Source of the DNA: an uncultured Prochlorococcus sp.
GTDB lineage: Bacteria; Cyanobacteriota; Cyanobacteriia; PCC-6307; Cyanobiaceae
Assembly (NCBI GenBank): GCA_902563335.1
Contig: CACEWU010000009.1
Location: 1-45,382, forward strand
Direction of reading: 5' to 3'
DNA length: 45,382 nucleotides
Below the pieces are notes generated by a model. It saw nothing but the letters and a program-made list of their open reading frames with translations. It searched no databases and was not told the DNA's origin. Shown here piece by piece: positions 1-10,541 of this stretch (position 1 is its first letter; the number at the start of each line of letters is the position of its first letter). The translations under genes and the position numbers were made by a program.

Positions 1-2
1 GA

Positions 3-89
3 AGGGATTGTTTTTTACCGCTGATTGCGGCTGGCCTCTTCTCGGGAAGGAGCGTTGCTTCGCCTGGCAGGGCTACTTCCAACTGTTGA
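3..89 (+). CDS. Possible C-terminal end of a gene cut by the window edge
   Basis: One forward frame is open from the left edge to a TGA at 87-89 and reads as a short hydrophobic then small-residue tail (PLIAAGLFSGRSVASPGRAT). It could be the end of a membrane protein whose body lies outside the window. A second frame stays open to about 166 but its composition is unlike a protein. About 28 residues are too few to name a family. From 90 to 318 I see no gene; 180-318 is T-rich and must hold the queF promoter and leader. Confidence 0.3.
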   Translation, partial: RDCFLPLIAAGLFSGRSVASPGRATSNC

Positions 90-318
90 ACCATCGACAA
101 TCTCGACGGAACAGCTCAACGTTTTGTCCTTCAACTAATTTTCTAGATGAAACTTGGTGTTCATGGTGAACTTTTTGAGTATTCTTTTCTTAAGTTTTAA
201 TAAAAAGGTGTAATTGCGCACTCTGTAGGCTTGTTTGAGTTTGTTTCTTTTTTTTTGATTTTGTAGTTAGGGTTCTTTGAGCTTTAGGTTTGTTTGAGGC
301 AGGGTTGGTTTTTTTTAC

Positions 319-726
319 GTGGATAGCAACGATTTAAACACTCGTACGCCTCTTTATGGAGAGCGAGCTATTTCTGAAGCAGAGTTGATTTGCTTTGGAA
401 ACCCCAATCTTCAAAGGGCGTATGAGATTTCTATAGAGTTGCCAGAGTTTACTTGTCTATGTCCTTTTTCGGGCTATCCAGATTTCGCAGTGCTACGTCT
501 TAAATATCAACCAGGCCCAAGAGTTTTGGAATTAAAAGCGATTAAGTTGTATATAAATAGTTATCGCAATCAATATGTTTCACACGAGGAGGTCGCGAAT
601 AGGATTCTTGATGACTTAGTTAAAGCATGTGACCCTATTTGGATGAGTTTAGACGCTGACTTTAACCCTAGGGGAAATGTTCATATGGTTGTTAATGTCA
701 GCTATGGGAATAAACAATCCTGTTGA
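319..726 (+). CDS. queF: NADPH-dependent 7-cyano-7-deazaguanine reductase QueF
   Basis: QueF reduces the nitrile preQ0 to the amine preQ1, a cytosolic step in synthesis of the tRNA wobble base queuosine. The 135-residue length fits the single-domain, B. subtilis-type enzyme. [14 protein letters not shown] (44-57) holds the nucleophilic Cys48, which forms the thioimide with substrate, and the general acid Asp55. [15 protein letters not shown] is the QueF signature, normally ESKSLKLY-like, so it is slightly divergent here. The start is GTG at 319, after a T-run and without a good Shine-Dalgarno. It converges on ccs1, and the two stop codons are one base apart. Other queuosine genes are not in the window. 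Function is confident; the start is less so. Confidence 0.93.
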   Translation: MDSNDLNTRTPLYGERAISEAELICFGNPNLQRAYEISIELPEFTCLCPFSGYPDFAVLRLKYQPGPRVLELKAIKLYINSYRNQYVSHEEVANRILDDLVKACDPIWMSLDADFNPRGNVHMVVNVSYGNKQSC

Positions 727-727
727 A

Positions 728-2014
728 TTATTGATCCATTGGATCAATTAGGCTTGGCAGTTCGATTGCAAAACCAGAAAGATTTCTATTGCACAATCCT
801 CCCACATGTATGCTGTTTTGCTTTTGGTCTTGAACAGCCCATAGTTGCTTCGTTGCAATGACACTTAGTGCTCCACCTAATAATGTGATCGCAAAACTTG
901 CATATACTAGTGGAACACCAGGGTCACGCTTTAGTAGAAGTCCGCTAGCTGGTAATACATCAATTACTCTAAGTGGAATTCCTTTTATCTCTTTTGATTT
1001 TCCCCCAGGCCGAAGATTTGCTAAGAGCTCTCCATTCTCATTGAAAACTTTAATTGGGCCTTCTTCACTTGCAAGGCTCATTAGGATTGGATCACTACCA
1101 TCAGGTTTTGTAGGGATAACTAAACCCCAAATTTGTTCACCTAGTTCAGGAAAGTTAGTTAAAGGAAGTTGAAGTCTTTGATCTTCGCCTAACTGGAGCG
1201 TTATTGCAGCAAGAGACCAGTCGGCTTGATAAAGCGTCATTCCATTAAAACGAAAGGGATGATTAACACTGATTTTTTTAACTAGGATTTTGTCTTTTGC
1301 AGGGTCAACCAGTTCAATTGTTGATAGGAATTGTTCAGCTCTTCCAGAAGGGTCTCTTTGAATGTTGAATTTTTTTAAATATAGTGAGATGTTTATATTT
1401 TCTTTGTTGTTAAATAACTCGAATGAGCTATTAGGCGTTAAATATTGTTCTATGCGTTGTCCTTCTATTGCCCCCCAAACTGATCCAATCATTAATAAGA
1501 CCAGTCCAATGTGAATAAGTGGTGGTCCAAATCTTCCTATGACACCTTTTCGAGCTGCAATCCTTCCAGTGTTTCGTTTGACTTGCCATCCATTGTGGCT
1601 AAGAGTTTTAGTTAGCTTGTCAAGGCTAAATGACGACTCTTCTAGTGAGATTGTCTCTGCTAGGGCAAGCTTTTTAAGTTGTTTAACTTCTTTGTAGTCC
1701 ACCCAACGAATAGCTGCTCTTAGAGTTGGCCACTGTCGTCTCCAGCTACAGATCATTAGTGCGATTCCAAGCCATGCTAGTAGTGCTAGAAACCAAATAC
1801 TTGTGTAAACGTGATCTAGCTGCATAGCAAGTATATTCTCTCCATTAAATATGCCTAGCCAGGGACGTTCTCCATAAAGCTGTAAGTAGTTTTCAGTTGG
1901 TTCTCCTTGAGGAATTGCTGTCCCAAGTGCACTTGCAATTGCAATAATCAATAGCAGTGAAATTGCTACTTTTAAGCTAGATATCCAAGTAATAACCTTG
2001 TAGAAAATTACCAT
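728..2014 (-). CDS. ccs1: Cytochrome c biogenesis protein Ccs1 (ResB family)
   Basis: Ccs1/CcsB works with CcsA in system II cytochrome c maturation, moving and attaching haem to apocytochromes (for example c6, cytochrome f, c550) on the lumenal face of the thylakoid. The protein has an N-terminal membrane segment (about 10-33), a second near 70-90, a third near 164-184, a long lumenal domain with the ResB-type stretch VNHPFRFNGMTLYQADWS, and a last membrane segment near 370-390. The length of 428 is normal. It starts 3 bp after ccdA ends, and ftsW lies upstream, so ftsW-ccdA-ccs1 is probably one transcript. CcdA supplies reductant to keep the apocytochrome thiols reduced, which fits the pairing. 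CcsA is not in the window. Confidence 0.92.
   Translation of the reverse strand: MVIFYKVITWISSLKVAISLLLIIAIASALGTAIPQGEPTENYLQLYGERPWLGIFNGENILAMQLDHVYTSIWFLALLAWLGIALMICSWRRQWPTLRAAIRWVDYKEVKQLKKLALAETISLEESSFSLDKLTKTLSHNGWQVKRNTGRIAARKGVIGRFGPPLIHIGLVLLMIGSVWGAIEGQRIEQYLTPNSSFELFNNKENINISLYLKKFNIQRDPSGRAEQFLSTIELVDPAKDKILVKKISVNHPFRFNGMTLYQADWSLAAITLQLGEDQRLQLPLTNFPELGEQIWGLVIPTKPDGSDPILMSLASEEGPIKVFNENGELLANLRPGGKSKEIKGIPLRVIDVLPASGLLLKRDPGVPLVYASFAITLLGGALSVIATKQLWAVQDQKQNSIHVGGLCNRNLSGFAIELPSLIDPMDQ
730..748. terminator. Hairpin at the queF/ccs1 convergent end, possible bidirectional terminator
   Basis: ATTGATCC and GGATCAAT form an 8-bp perfect stem around the 3-base loop ATT, exactly at the meeting point of two convergent genes and overlapping the last ccs1 codons. 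No U-tract follows on either strand, so it is not a classic intrinsic terminator. It may protect mRNA 3' ends or weakly terminate both transcripts. Confidence 0.35.
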
Positions 2015-2017
2015 TAT

Positions 2018-2641
2018 TTATATCCATCGGGCTAACAGGGTTAATAGTCCAGTCGTGAGAAATATGCCCCCACTGAGTGTTGGTATCCATCGCCCGATTG
2101 GACGTAACGCTAGAAGGTTTGGAACTGATGCTGCCGCTGTACCTGCAATCAGTAAAGGTAATACTTGGCCTGCTCCAAAGCAGGCCAAAAGTAAAGCTCC
2201 TGTTAGAGGATTTCCGCTTTGTGCAATCCATCCCAGTAACACAGCTAATACAGGAGTAGTGCAAGGAGAGGATGCAAGACCAAATGCTAAACCTGCTGCA
2301 ATGGGTGCTATGGGTCTAGGGACTTTCTTTTGCCAAATTTCTGGGTTGGGTCCATTTGGTAATGGGATTTTTAGAAGTCCAATGAGATTTAGTCCCATAA
2401 GAATCGCTAAAAGTGCAACTAACGTCGGCACAACAGAAGGCACTTGTCCATAAATATTGCCAAGTATTCCGCTCAGACTGCCAAGCATTACAAGGGACAA
2501 AACTATACCGCTGCAAAAAGCGATGCTTCTGTTTAAAGGGTTGGTTTGATTTTTAAAGCCTGCTAGATAGGCCAATGTGATCGGAAGTAGTGATAATGAG
2601 CATGGTCCCAGACTTGTAAGTAAGCCTCCACCGAAGACCAA
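2018..2641 (-). CDS. ccdA: Thiol-disulfide transporter CcdA
   Basis: CcdA is a small DsbD-like membrane protein that carries reducing equivalents from stromal/cytosolic thioredoxin to the lumen for cytochrome c maturation. Several hydrophobic segments are seen, with the two redox cysteines in LTSLGPCSLSLLP and FGLASSPCTTPVL, in the expected first and fourth helices. The coordinates use a TTG at 2641, which leaves almost nothing before the first helix. The same frame stays open upstream to a TGA at 2750-2752 and reads PALDLALSDLARSSEDLL, a natural amphipathic N-terminus, but contains no ATG, GTG or TTG. The true start may be a rare ATT (2735-2737) or CTG. The gene sits between ftsW and ccs1. 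Confidence 0.88.
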   Translation of the reverse strand: MVFGGGLLTSLGPCSLSLLPITLAYLAGFKNQTNPLNRSIAFCSGIVLSLVMLGSLSGILGNIYGQVPSVVPTLVALLAILMGLNLIGLLKIPLPNGPNPEIWQKKVPRPIAPIAAGLAFGLASSPCTTPVLAVLLGWIAQSGNPLTGALLLACFGAGQVLPLLIAGTAAASVPNLLALRPIGRWIPTLSGGIFLTTGLLTLLARWI

Positions 2642-2782
2642 TGCAAGAGTTATTGGCCCAGGATTGCTTAGGCCATGCCGTAGTAGGTCTTCGCTACTTC
2701 GAGCTAGATCGGAAAGGGCCAGGTCCAGAGCAGGAATGGGCTGTGCCGGTCAAGCCGGATCAAATGTAATTATTAACCCTAT

Positions 2783-4021
2783 CTACTTTCGGCTTCTATG
2801 GGGCGATGCCATACCTATTAATCCAGTGGATTCAAGAGAACAACGTATTAGAAGGCCCGAAATGAGAAGGCTTGAGAGTAGGGAGTTCCCTCCATAACTA
2901 ACCATTGGCAGGGGTAAACCTGTAGTTGGCATGACTCCTGCAGCCACCGCAATGTTCATGATTGATTGACCAACAAGAATTGTGCTGCACCCGATAGCAA
3001 TTAGTTTTGATTGATTGCCTCTTGATTGCAATGCAACTCTTAGACCAAGGAATGCAATGAGCATTAGAAAAACCAGCAGCATTACAGAGCCAACAAAGCC
3101 AAATTCCTCAGCAAATACTGCATAAATAAAATCTGTGCTTTGTATAGGTAAATATTGAAGCTTTTGAGTTGATAGTCCAAATCCTTCTCCTAGCCAGCCC
3201 CCTGAGCCAATAGCCAGAAGGCTTTGCACTAATTGATAGCCACTACCCTGAGGGTCTTGCCAGGGATCTAGGAAAGATATTATGCGAAATCTTTGATATT
3301 CATTGATCAGGATGCTTGTGGCTCCTATGAGCCCTCCAGCAATAGCAGTAGCCAAAAGACTTTGAAATTTAACCCCTGCTGCAAGAGCAATTAGCCAAAT
3401 GAGAATCCCAATAAGTCCAGCTGTACTTAAGTTGGGTTGTTTAAGTATGAGCAACAACAATGTTCCAAAAATGCTTAGCCAAAAAATCTTTTGGTCTTTT
3501 GTGATTCTTTCCCAATGAGCAAAAAGATTTGCAGATTGCAAAATCACGAATGGCTTGATTAATTCTGAGGGTTGGATCTGTAAGGCTCCGAGTATGAGCC
3601 AGCGACTTGCTCCATTAACGGTTGTTCCTGCTATTAGTGTTATTCCAACAAGCATGCAGCCTAGAAAGAACAAAGGAGCAGCTAATTTTGACCAGCTTCT
3701 GATTCTGGTTGAAATTGCTATATACAAGAGACTCCAGCTTGCTAGAAGCCAAAGAAGTTGACGCTTGATGTAAAAAGCTCCATCTCCCATCTCTCGACTG
3801 GCCACCCACCAGCTAGCTGAACCAAGGATTAACAGTCCTGCAACACTCCAAAACCCTATTAAAGCCACAAGTAGGCGAGCTTCTGCTGGCCAAAGTTCCC
3901 ATGGAAGAGGAAGAAGTCTTTGCCAGAAATTACTCCCTTTATGTTTTTGAGCAGGCTTTGCAAATGACGCTTTTTGTCTTGAATGGCGGCTTTTCGGCTT
4001 TGCTACGGAGGTACTACGCAA
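2783..4021 (-). CDS. ftsW: SEDS-family peptidoglycan polymerase FtsW
   Basis: FtsW polymerises lipid II glycan strands at the division septum, with a class B penicillin-binding protein. About ten membrane helices follow a basic cytoplasmic N-terminus (1-45). Family motifs include the loop containing STDFIYAVFAEEFGF (around 290-310) and the C-terminal stretch TTGLPLPMVSYGGNSL (around 360-380), both diagnostic for SEDS proteins. RodA is the alternative; division-type FtsW is favoured by the long basic N-terminus and common cyanobacterial practice. The start used is TTG at 4021, with no better upstream option. It is divergent from the methyltransferase gene, with about 270 bp between. Confidence 0.88.
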   Translation of the reverse strand: MRSTSVAKPKSRHSRQKASFAKPAQKHKGSNFWQRLLPLPWELWPAEARLLVALIGFWSVAGLLILGSASWWVASREMGDGAFYIKRQLLWLLASWSLLYIAISTRIRSWSKLAAPLFFLGCMLVGITLIAGTTVNGASRWLILGALQIQPSELIKPFVILQSANLFAHWERITKDQKIFWLSIFGTLLLLILKQPNLSTAGLIGILIWLIALAAGVKFQSLLATAIAGGLIGATSILINEYQRFRIISFLDPWQDPQGSGYQLVQSLLAIGSGGWLGEGFGLSTQKLQYLPIQSTDFIYAVFAEEFGFVGSVMLLVFLMLIAFLGLRVALQSRGNQSKLIAIGCSTILVGQSIMNIAVAAGVMPTTGLPLPMVSYGGNSLLSSLLISGLLIRCSLESTGLIGMASPHRSRK

Positions 4022-4292
4022 AGGTTGGCAGGGGGCAAAGTGTCCCTATTGAGCCGTCTACAAGACAAGTTGCCAAGTCTTATTTGCAGTAAAAAAGTCC
4101 AAAACAATATTTTTTTTAAGAAAAGCTCGAATAGTGTTGTGGGATGTAGAAGAATTTTCATCCTTATTTAATTTGAATGGATGAGTTCTTGGTTAATGAT
4201 TATCTGCATTTATATTACCGTTTGGTGTTGTTAGAATTAGTTGTATCTATATTTATTTAGTTAGATAAATTTTTTGTGTTATTATTTTTTTA

Positions 4293-5501
4293 ATGATGTC
4301 AATCTTACCTGATTCAAATAAGCTCGTAACAGCTCTTGTTAGTGACTTTTATAATCGTTTCCCTTATCCCCCAGATCAGCTGAAGGAGGGGCCCCCTCCT
4401 GGCTCTAACTGGAGGTGGTCGGTTGATGCAGTATATGCAGCTTGTACAGGATCTATTGCTCCAGTAGTTGATCCAATGGAACCAATAAGAATCCTTGATG
4501 CTGGTTGCGGTACTGGGGTAAGCACAGATTATTTGGCCCATCTAAATCCAGGTGTAGAGATTCTTGCAGTAGATATCTCGTCAGGGGCACTTGAAGTAGC
4601 ACAGGAGAGAGTGCGTATGTCTGGAGGCGATGAATTGGCAAATATTACTTTTAAGAATCAGAGCCTTTTAGAAATTCAGAATGAAGGTACCTTTAACTAT
4701 ATAAACTCTGTAGGAGTTTTACATCATTTAAATGACCCGTTAGAGGGTATCAAATCTTTGGAATCTCTTCTTCGATATGGTGGCATTTTGCATTTATTTT
4801 TGTATTCAGAAGGAGGACGCTGGGCCATACAACGTGTTAAGAAAGCGCTTAGTCTTTTAGGAATAGACAGTGAAGAAGATAATATCAAATTGGCTCGTAG
4901 ATTGTTATCTGAGCTTCCTCTTGATAATGATATAAGGATGAATTATGAAAAACATTGGGAGCTTGAATGTAGTTCAGATGTTGGTTTTGCAGATACATAT
5001 TTTCATCCACATGAAGCTAATTATAGCTTTAAAAAACTTATGAATTTGATAGATTCGACAAGTCTTGAATTTATTGACTTTTCCAACCCTAGAATATGGG
5101 ATTTGGAGAGATTTTTAAAAGGGGATATATTATTGAAGGCAAAATCAATGAATAGAATCAAGCAATATGAGTTAGTGGAAACTTTAGACCCTAATATTAA
5201 TCATTTTGAGTTCTTTCTTTCCAAAGGTAATCTTCAAAGATATGAATGGAAGGAGGACGAACATTTGCTTTCAGCTAAAGCTAAAATCAACCCTTGTATC
5301 TTAGGGTGGCCTGGTCATAGTTTGTATGATTCGGATCTGAACCAAATTGAAATATCTGCTGATTGTTTAGAACTTTTGAATACTCTAGAAAAAAAAACCG
5401 GAACACCTCTTGGTTTATTGCCTATTAGTTTAGAAAAGGATCAGATCACTTCTCTTGCAAGGGATTTGCATGCTAAGCAGGTTCTTCTGCTCTATCCATA
5501 G
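4293..5501 (+). CDS. Class I SAM-dependent methyltransferase with long C-terminal extension
   Basis: The N-terminus FYNRFPYPPDQL (19-30) resembles a leader seen on some cyanobacterial methyltransferases. It is followed by SAM-binding motif I ILDAGCGTG (67-75), an acidic motif II (ILAVDIS) and a post-motif SVGVLHHLNDP near 138-150, all typical of the methyltransferase 11/12 fold. The fold ends near residue 190; the remaining 210 residues match nothing I can name, so the substrate is unknown. ATG codons at 4293 and 4296 are both usable. It ends 13 bp before the likely atpI start and may be read through into the ATP synthase cluster, but nothing links it functionally. Upstream, 4022-4292 is AT-rich and shows no gene. 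Confidence 0.8.
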   Translation: MMSILPDSNKLVTALVSDFYNRFPYPPDQLKEGPPPGSNWRWSVDAVYAACTGSIAPVVDPMEPIRILDAGCGTGVSTDYLAHLNPGVEILAVDISSGALEVAQERVRMSGGDELANITFKNQSLLEIQNEGTFNYINSVGVLHHLNDPLEGIKSLESLLRYGGILHLFLYSEGGRWAIQRVKKALSLLGIDSEEDNIKLARRLLSELPLDNDIRMNYEKHWELECSSDVGFADTYFHPHEANYSFKKLMNLIDSTSLEFIDFSNPRIWDLERFLKGDILLKAKSMNRIKQYELVETLDPNINHFEFFLSKGNLQRYEWKEDEHLLSAKAKINPCILGWPGHSLYDSDLNQIEISADCLELLNTLEKKTGTPLGLLPISLEKDQITSLARDLHAKQVLLLYP

Positions 5502-5514
5502 CAGAATCAACTGC

Positions 5515-6042
5515 ATGATAGATTCCGCGGGCCTTTATAAGAGAGCTTCGGAGCCCTTGCTGGCATCCTCGCCGCTCCAGTCTGATCCTGCCCCTCCCGA
5601 GGGAGGTGAGGTTTTACTGGAAACCTCGAGTGATCTTGGTACAAGTTCCGACCAACTTGTGAATTTTGAGTCGTCTTTAGAAGCCTCTAATAAGGCTGAG
5701 ACTGACGAATATGCAAGGCTTCAGCTGCGCATATACCTCCTAACTCTGATTGTTACAGCTTTTGCTGCCTCAATTACAGCCATTGTCTTTGATCTTTTCT
5801 CCGCTATTAGCTTGCTAGTTGGTGGATTATCAGGCCTTCTATATCTGCGGTTATTGGCTCGCAGTATTGGCAAGCTTGGTAAAAGCTCGAATTCTTTAGG
5901 AAAGATTCAATTAGTTGTTCCGGTTTTGCTCGTGCTGGTGGTAACAAAATCCCCTCAGCTTGAGTTATTACCTTCATTGTTAGGCTTTTTGCTCTACAAG
6001 CCGTCTTTGATAATTCAGGTATTGCTCGAGTCCAAAACTTGA
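5515..6042 (+). CDS. atpI: ATP synthase accessory protein AtpI (subunit I, Atp1-like)
   Basis: This small membrane protein precedes atpB in cyanobacterial ATP synthase operons and helps c-ring assembly and stability. The 175-residue protein has a variable acidic, proline-rich N-terminus (to about 70) and then hydrophobic segments at about 80-100, 103-125, 138-152 and 153-168. I chose ATG at 5515 (MIDSAGLYKRAS); the frame is open further upstream to a TTG inside the methyltransferase gene, but that would overlap by 47 bp. It was identified mainly by position and topology, since AtpI is poorly conserved. It is 80 bp before atpB. Confidence 0.75.
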   Translation: MIDSAGLYKRASEPLLASSPLQSDPAPPEGGEVLLETSSDLGTSSDQLVNFESSLEASNKAETDEYARLQLRIYLLTLIVTAFAASITAIVFDLFSAISLLVGGLSGLLYLRLLARSIGKLGKSSNSLGKIQLVVPVLLVLVVTKSPQLELLPSLLGFLLYKPSLIIQVLLESKT

Positions 6043-6123
6043 GCATTGTTCTGAATTAATTCATTAGCGGCATTACTTAACTCTCTTAATTTTTTCTACT
6101 AGCGACTCCGAACTTCAAACCCA

Positions 6124-6849
6124 ATGGGTTCACTGTCATTTGCTCTTCCTTTTGCCGAATTAGAGGTGGGTCAACACCTTTATTGGCAATTTGGCAACTT
6201 CAGCATTCACGGCCAGGTGTTTATGACTTCCTGGTTAGTTATTGGTGCCTTGCTTGCCCTTGTGGTAGTTGGAACCAAAAAGATGGAACGCGATCCTCGT
6301 GGTGTGCAGAACCTTTTGGAGTTTCTTTGGGATTACATACGTGACTTGGCACGTACCCAGATTGGTGAAAAGGTTTACAGGGATTGGATGCCATTTATTG
6401 GAACTCTTTTTCTGTTTATCTTTGTAAGCAACTGGGGTGGAGCGTTGGTTCCTTGGAGATTAATTCATCTCCCAAGTGGTGAGCTAGGTGCCCCCACGGC
6501 TGATATCAATACAACCGTGGCGTTAGCTTTGCTCGTCTCACTCTCATACTTTTATGCGGGCTTGAGTAATAAAGGATTGCGGTACTTCGAGTACTACGTG
6601 CATCCGACTCCAATCATGCTCCCGTTCAAGATTGTTGAGGACTTCACCAAGCCTCTATCTCTTTCCTTTCGTTTGTTTGGGAACATCCTTGCCGACGAAT
6701 TGGTAGTGGCCGTTCTGGTTTTTCTTGTTCCACTTGTTTTGCCAGTACCGGTTATGTTCCTTGGCCTTTTTACAAGTGCCATACAAGCCTTGATCTTTGC
6801 CACTCTTGCCGCTTATTACATCGGTGAGGCAGTCGAAGAACATCACTGA
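6124..6849 (+). CDS. atpB: ATP synthase F0 subunit a
   Basis: Subunit a forms the two proton half-channels beside the c-ring in the thylakoid and plasma membrane. The protein has 241 residues and about five to six helices. The essential arginine is R183 in [18 protein letters not shown], which faces the c-subunit glutamate. [18 protein letters not shown] just before it is strongly typical of cyanobacterial and chloroplast subunit a. It follows atpI and precedes atpE by 171 bp, a gap holding a folded RNA-like element. Confidence 0.97.
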   Translation: MGSLSFALPFAELEVGQHLYWQFGNFSIHGQVFMTSWLVIGALLALVVVGTKKMERDPRGVQNLLEFLWDYIRDLARTQIGEKVYRDWMPFIGTLFLFIFVSNWGGALVPWRLIHLPSGELGAPTADINTTVALALLVSLSYFYAGLSNKGLRYFEYYVHPTPIMLPFKIVEDFTKPLSLSFRLFGNILADELVVAVLVFLVPLVLPVPVMFLGLFTSAIQALIFATLAAYYIGEAVEEHH

Positions 6850-6892
6850 CCTGATCATTCATGCCAACTTCTATTTGATTGTCTGGCAAACT

Positions 6893-6958
6893 CCTTGCGC
6901 TTAGGTCCGGTTTAATCCGGGCCCATCTCAGGATTATGTGAGATGTCCCAGGCGCAGG
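6893..6958 (+). ncRNA. Predicted three-stem RNA structure between atpB and atpE
   Basis: Three nested or adjacent inverted repeats fit one fold: an outer stem CCTTGCGC (6893-6900) with GCGCAGG (6952-6958, one bulge), a small hairpin CCGG-TTTAAT-CCGG (6907-6920), and a 7-bp hairpin CATCTCA-GGATTATG-TGAGATG (6924-6945). A TATAAA follows at 6960. It is likely part of the atpE leader or an intercistronic processing/stability element that lets atpE be made in excess, as c-ring stoichiometry requires. It could also be an attenuator or a small RNA. It does not match any named RNA family I know. Confidence 0.5.
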
Positions 6959-6963
6959 TATAA

Positions 6964-7269
<306 letters not shown>

Positions 7270-7303
7270 TCAAAAATAGTTATGGAGACCAAGCTGACCT
7301 GAT

Positions 7304-7384
7304 CAAAACTCATGGTTTTGAAAAATTCAGCTATTTCTTCTAAAAGAATTTAGGTCTTCTTCAGTTTGAACGCCGCCTTGCGGC
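7304..7384 (+). promoter_or_regulatory. Two small hairpins between atpE and the b' gene
   Basis: CAAAAC-TCATG-GTTTTG (7304-7320) and GCCGC-CTT-GCGGC (7372-7384) are perfect short stems in the 142-bp gap after atpE. Neither has a U-tract. Possible roles are stabilising the abundant atpE message or partly reducing read-through into the stalk genes. The evidence is base pairing only. Confidence 0.35.
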
Positions 7385-7411
7385 TGCTTAAATCGCACGA
7401 TCTTTTGTCAC

Positions 7412-7867
7412 ATGACCAGCTTGCTCCTTTTCGGTGCTGGAGGTCTTTTTGACTTCGATGCCACTCTTCCGCTTATGGCGGTACAGGTGGTTCTCCTCAC
7501 CTTTATTCTCAATGCCCTTTTCTTCAAGCCCGTTGGTCGGGTTGTTGAAGAAAGAGAGGGTTATGTGACAACTAGTCGAGCTGAAGCAAAACAGAAAATT
7601 GCTGAAGCTGAAAGGCTTGAGGCGGATTTAAGGGACCAACTAAAAGATGCCAGGCTAGCGGCACAAAAAGTAATTACTGAAGCTGAACAGGATTCAGACA
7701 AGCTTTATCGAGAGGCATTGTCATTGGCGACAGCTGAAGCTAATGCGGCTCGAGAACAAGCAAGACGTGAGATCGATTCTCAGAGGGAGTCTGCTCTCAA
7801 TCAGATAAAAGCCGATGCTGACAAGCTTGGTGATTTGATCGTAGAACGACTATTGGCAGCAAAATGA
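7412..7867 (+). CDS. atpF2: ATP synthase F0 subunit b' (second peripheral stalk chain)
   Basis: Photosynthetic F-type enzymes use a b/b' heterodimer as peripheral stalk, and this is b' (also named atpG in cyanobacteria). It has one N-terminal membrane helix (about 18-40, ending in LFFKPVG) and then a long charged coiled coil (50-145) rich in A, E, K, Q and R. The VVEEREGYV stretch after the helix is typical of b'. The length of 151 is normal. Its stop overlaps the atpF start as ATGA (7864-7867), so translation is probably coupled and gives a 1:1 ratio. Confidence 0.94.
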   Translation: MTSLLLFGAGGLFDFDATLPLMAVQVVLLTFILNALFFKPVGRVVEEREGYVTTSRAEAKQKIAEAERLEADLRDQLKDARLAAQKVITEAEQDSDKLYREALSLATAEANAAREQARREIDSQRESALNQIKADADKLGDLIVERLLAAK

Positions 7868-8379
7868 ATTTTCCTCTCACTCTGGCTATTGAAGGTTTTG
7901 GTCTGAATCTCAATTTGTTTGAGACCAATGTCATCAACTTGGCAGTAGTAATTTTTGGTCTTTACAAATTCCTTCCTAATTTTCTGGGTGGAATGCTTAA
8001 GAAACGTCGCGAAGCAATTTTGGCTGACCTGAATGATGCTGAAGAGCGTCTTTTAGAAGCTTCGAATGCCTTGGCCAATGCCAAACAAGATTTGGCAGAA
8101 GCTGAAAAGAAGGCTACTCAAATAATTTCTGATTGCAAGACTCGTGCAGAGGCGATTCGCTTGGAAAGTGAAAAACGTACTGTTGAGGAAATGGCAAGGA
8201 TTAAACAGGGAGCTGCTTCAGATCTAAATGCCGAGGCAGCAAGAGTTACTACTCAGTTACGTCGTGAGGCTGCTCGATTGGCTATTGAAAAGGCTTTAAC
8301 AAGTCTTCCCTCAAAGCTCGATGAGACTAGTCAGGCAAAGTTTTTGAGTCAGTCAATTATTGATTTGGAGCAAGTCTAA
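7864..8379 (+). CDS. atpF: ATP synthase F0 subunit b
   Basis: This is the second peripheral stalk chain. A membrane helix at about 23-45 ([21 protein letters not shown]) is followed by a coiled coil to residue 165. The [18 protein letters not shown] start of the coil is typical of cyanobacterial subunit b. It overlaps b' upstream by 4 bp and atpH downstream by 1 bp (TAATG), which points to coupled translation across the stalk genes. Confidence 0.95.
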   Translation: MNFPLTLAIEGFGLNLNLFETNVINLAVVIFGLYKFLPNFLGGMLKKRREAILADLNDAEERLLEASNALANAKQDLAEAEKKATQIISDCKTRAEAIRLESEKRTVEEMARIKQGAASDLNAEAARVTTQLRREAARLAIEKALTSLPSKLDETSQAKFLSQSIIDLEQV

Positions 8380-8927
8380 TGCCACTTCTAAATACAATCA
8401 CTACGCCATATGCAGAAGCTTTCTTGCAAGTGGCTTCTACTAGAAACGAAGTGGAAGAAGTAGTTGATCAAGCAAAGGCTGTTCTTTCCATTTGGAATGA
8501 TTGCTCGGAATTGAGTGAGGCTATGGGTTCGCCAGTACTTGAAGTCAATTCTAAAAAGGCCGCTCTTGAGAAGCTCTTTGCTAAACAGGTCAATCCTTCT
8601 TTTCTCAATCTAATGAAGTTGTTGGCTGATCGCCAACGCATAGGGTTATTGAATGCGGTACTGGAGAGATTGCTTGAGTTATATCGCGAGCAACGCAATA
8701 TAGCCCTTGCAACGGTAACCTCAGCATCCCCTTTGAATAGCGAGCAACAGGCTGAACTCTTAAAGAAGATTCAGTCTGTTGCTGGTACTGACAATTTAGA
8801 GCTGAATCTTAAGGTCGACCCATCTTTGATTGGTGGGTTCATTGTCAATGTAGGTTCCAAGGTCATAGACGCAAGTCTTGCTGGCCAGGTCCGCCGATTA
8901 GGCCTTTCGCTGGCAAAGGTGAGTTAG
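8379..8927 (+). CDS. atpH: ATP synthase F1 subunit delta
   Basis: Delta joins the peripheral stalk to the top of the alpha3-beta3 head (the OSCP equivalent). The protein has 182 residues. The N-terminal helical domain begins TPYAEAFLQVA, and the C-terminal domain ends with the family signature LIGGFIVNVGSKVIDASLAG (about 150-169). Its start overlaps the atpF stop by one base. Sixty-six bp separate it from atpA, with no obvious terminator. Confidence 0.96.
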   Translation: MPLLNTITTPYAEAFLQVASTRNEVEEVVDQAKAVLSIWNDCSELSEAMGSPVLEVNSKKAALEKLFAKQVNPSFLNLMKLLADRQRIGLLNAVLERLLELYREQRNIALATVTSASPLNSEQQAELLKKIQSVAGTDNLELNLKVDPSLIGGFIVNVGSKVIDASLAGQVRRLGLSLAKVS

Positions 8928-8930
8928 TAG

Positions 8931-10511
<1,581 letters not shown>

Positions 10512-10541
10512 TCTTTAGGTTTATTCAGGAGAACTTTATCT

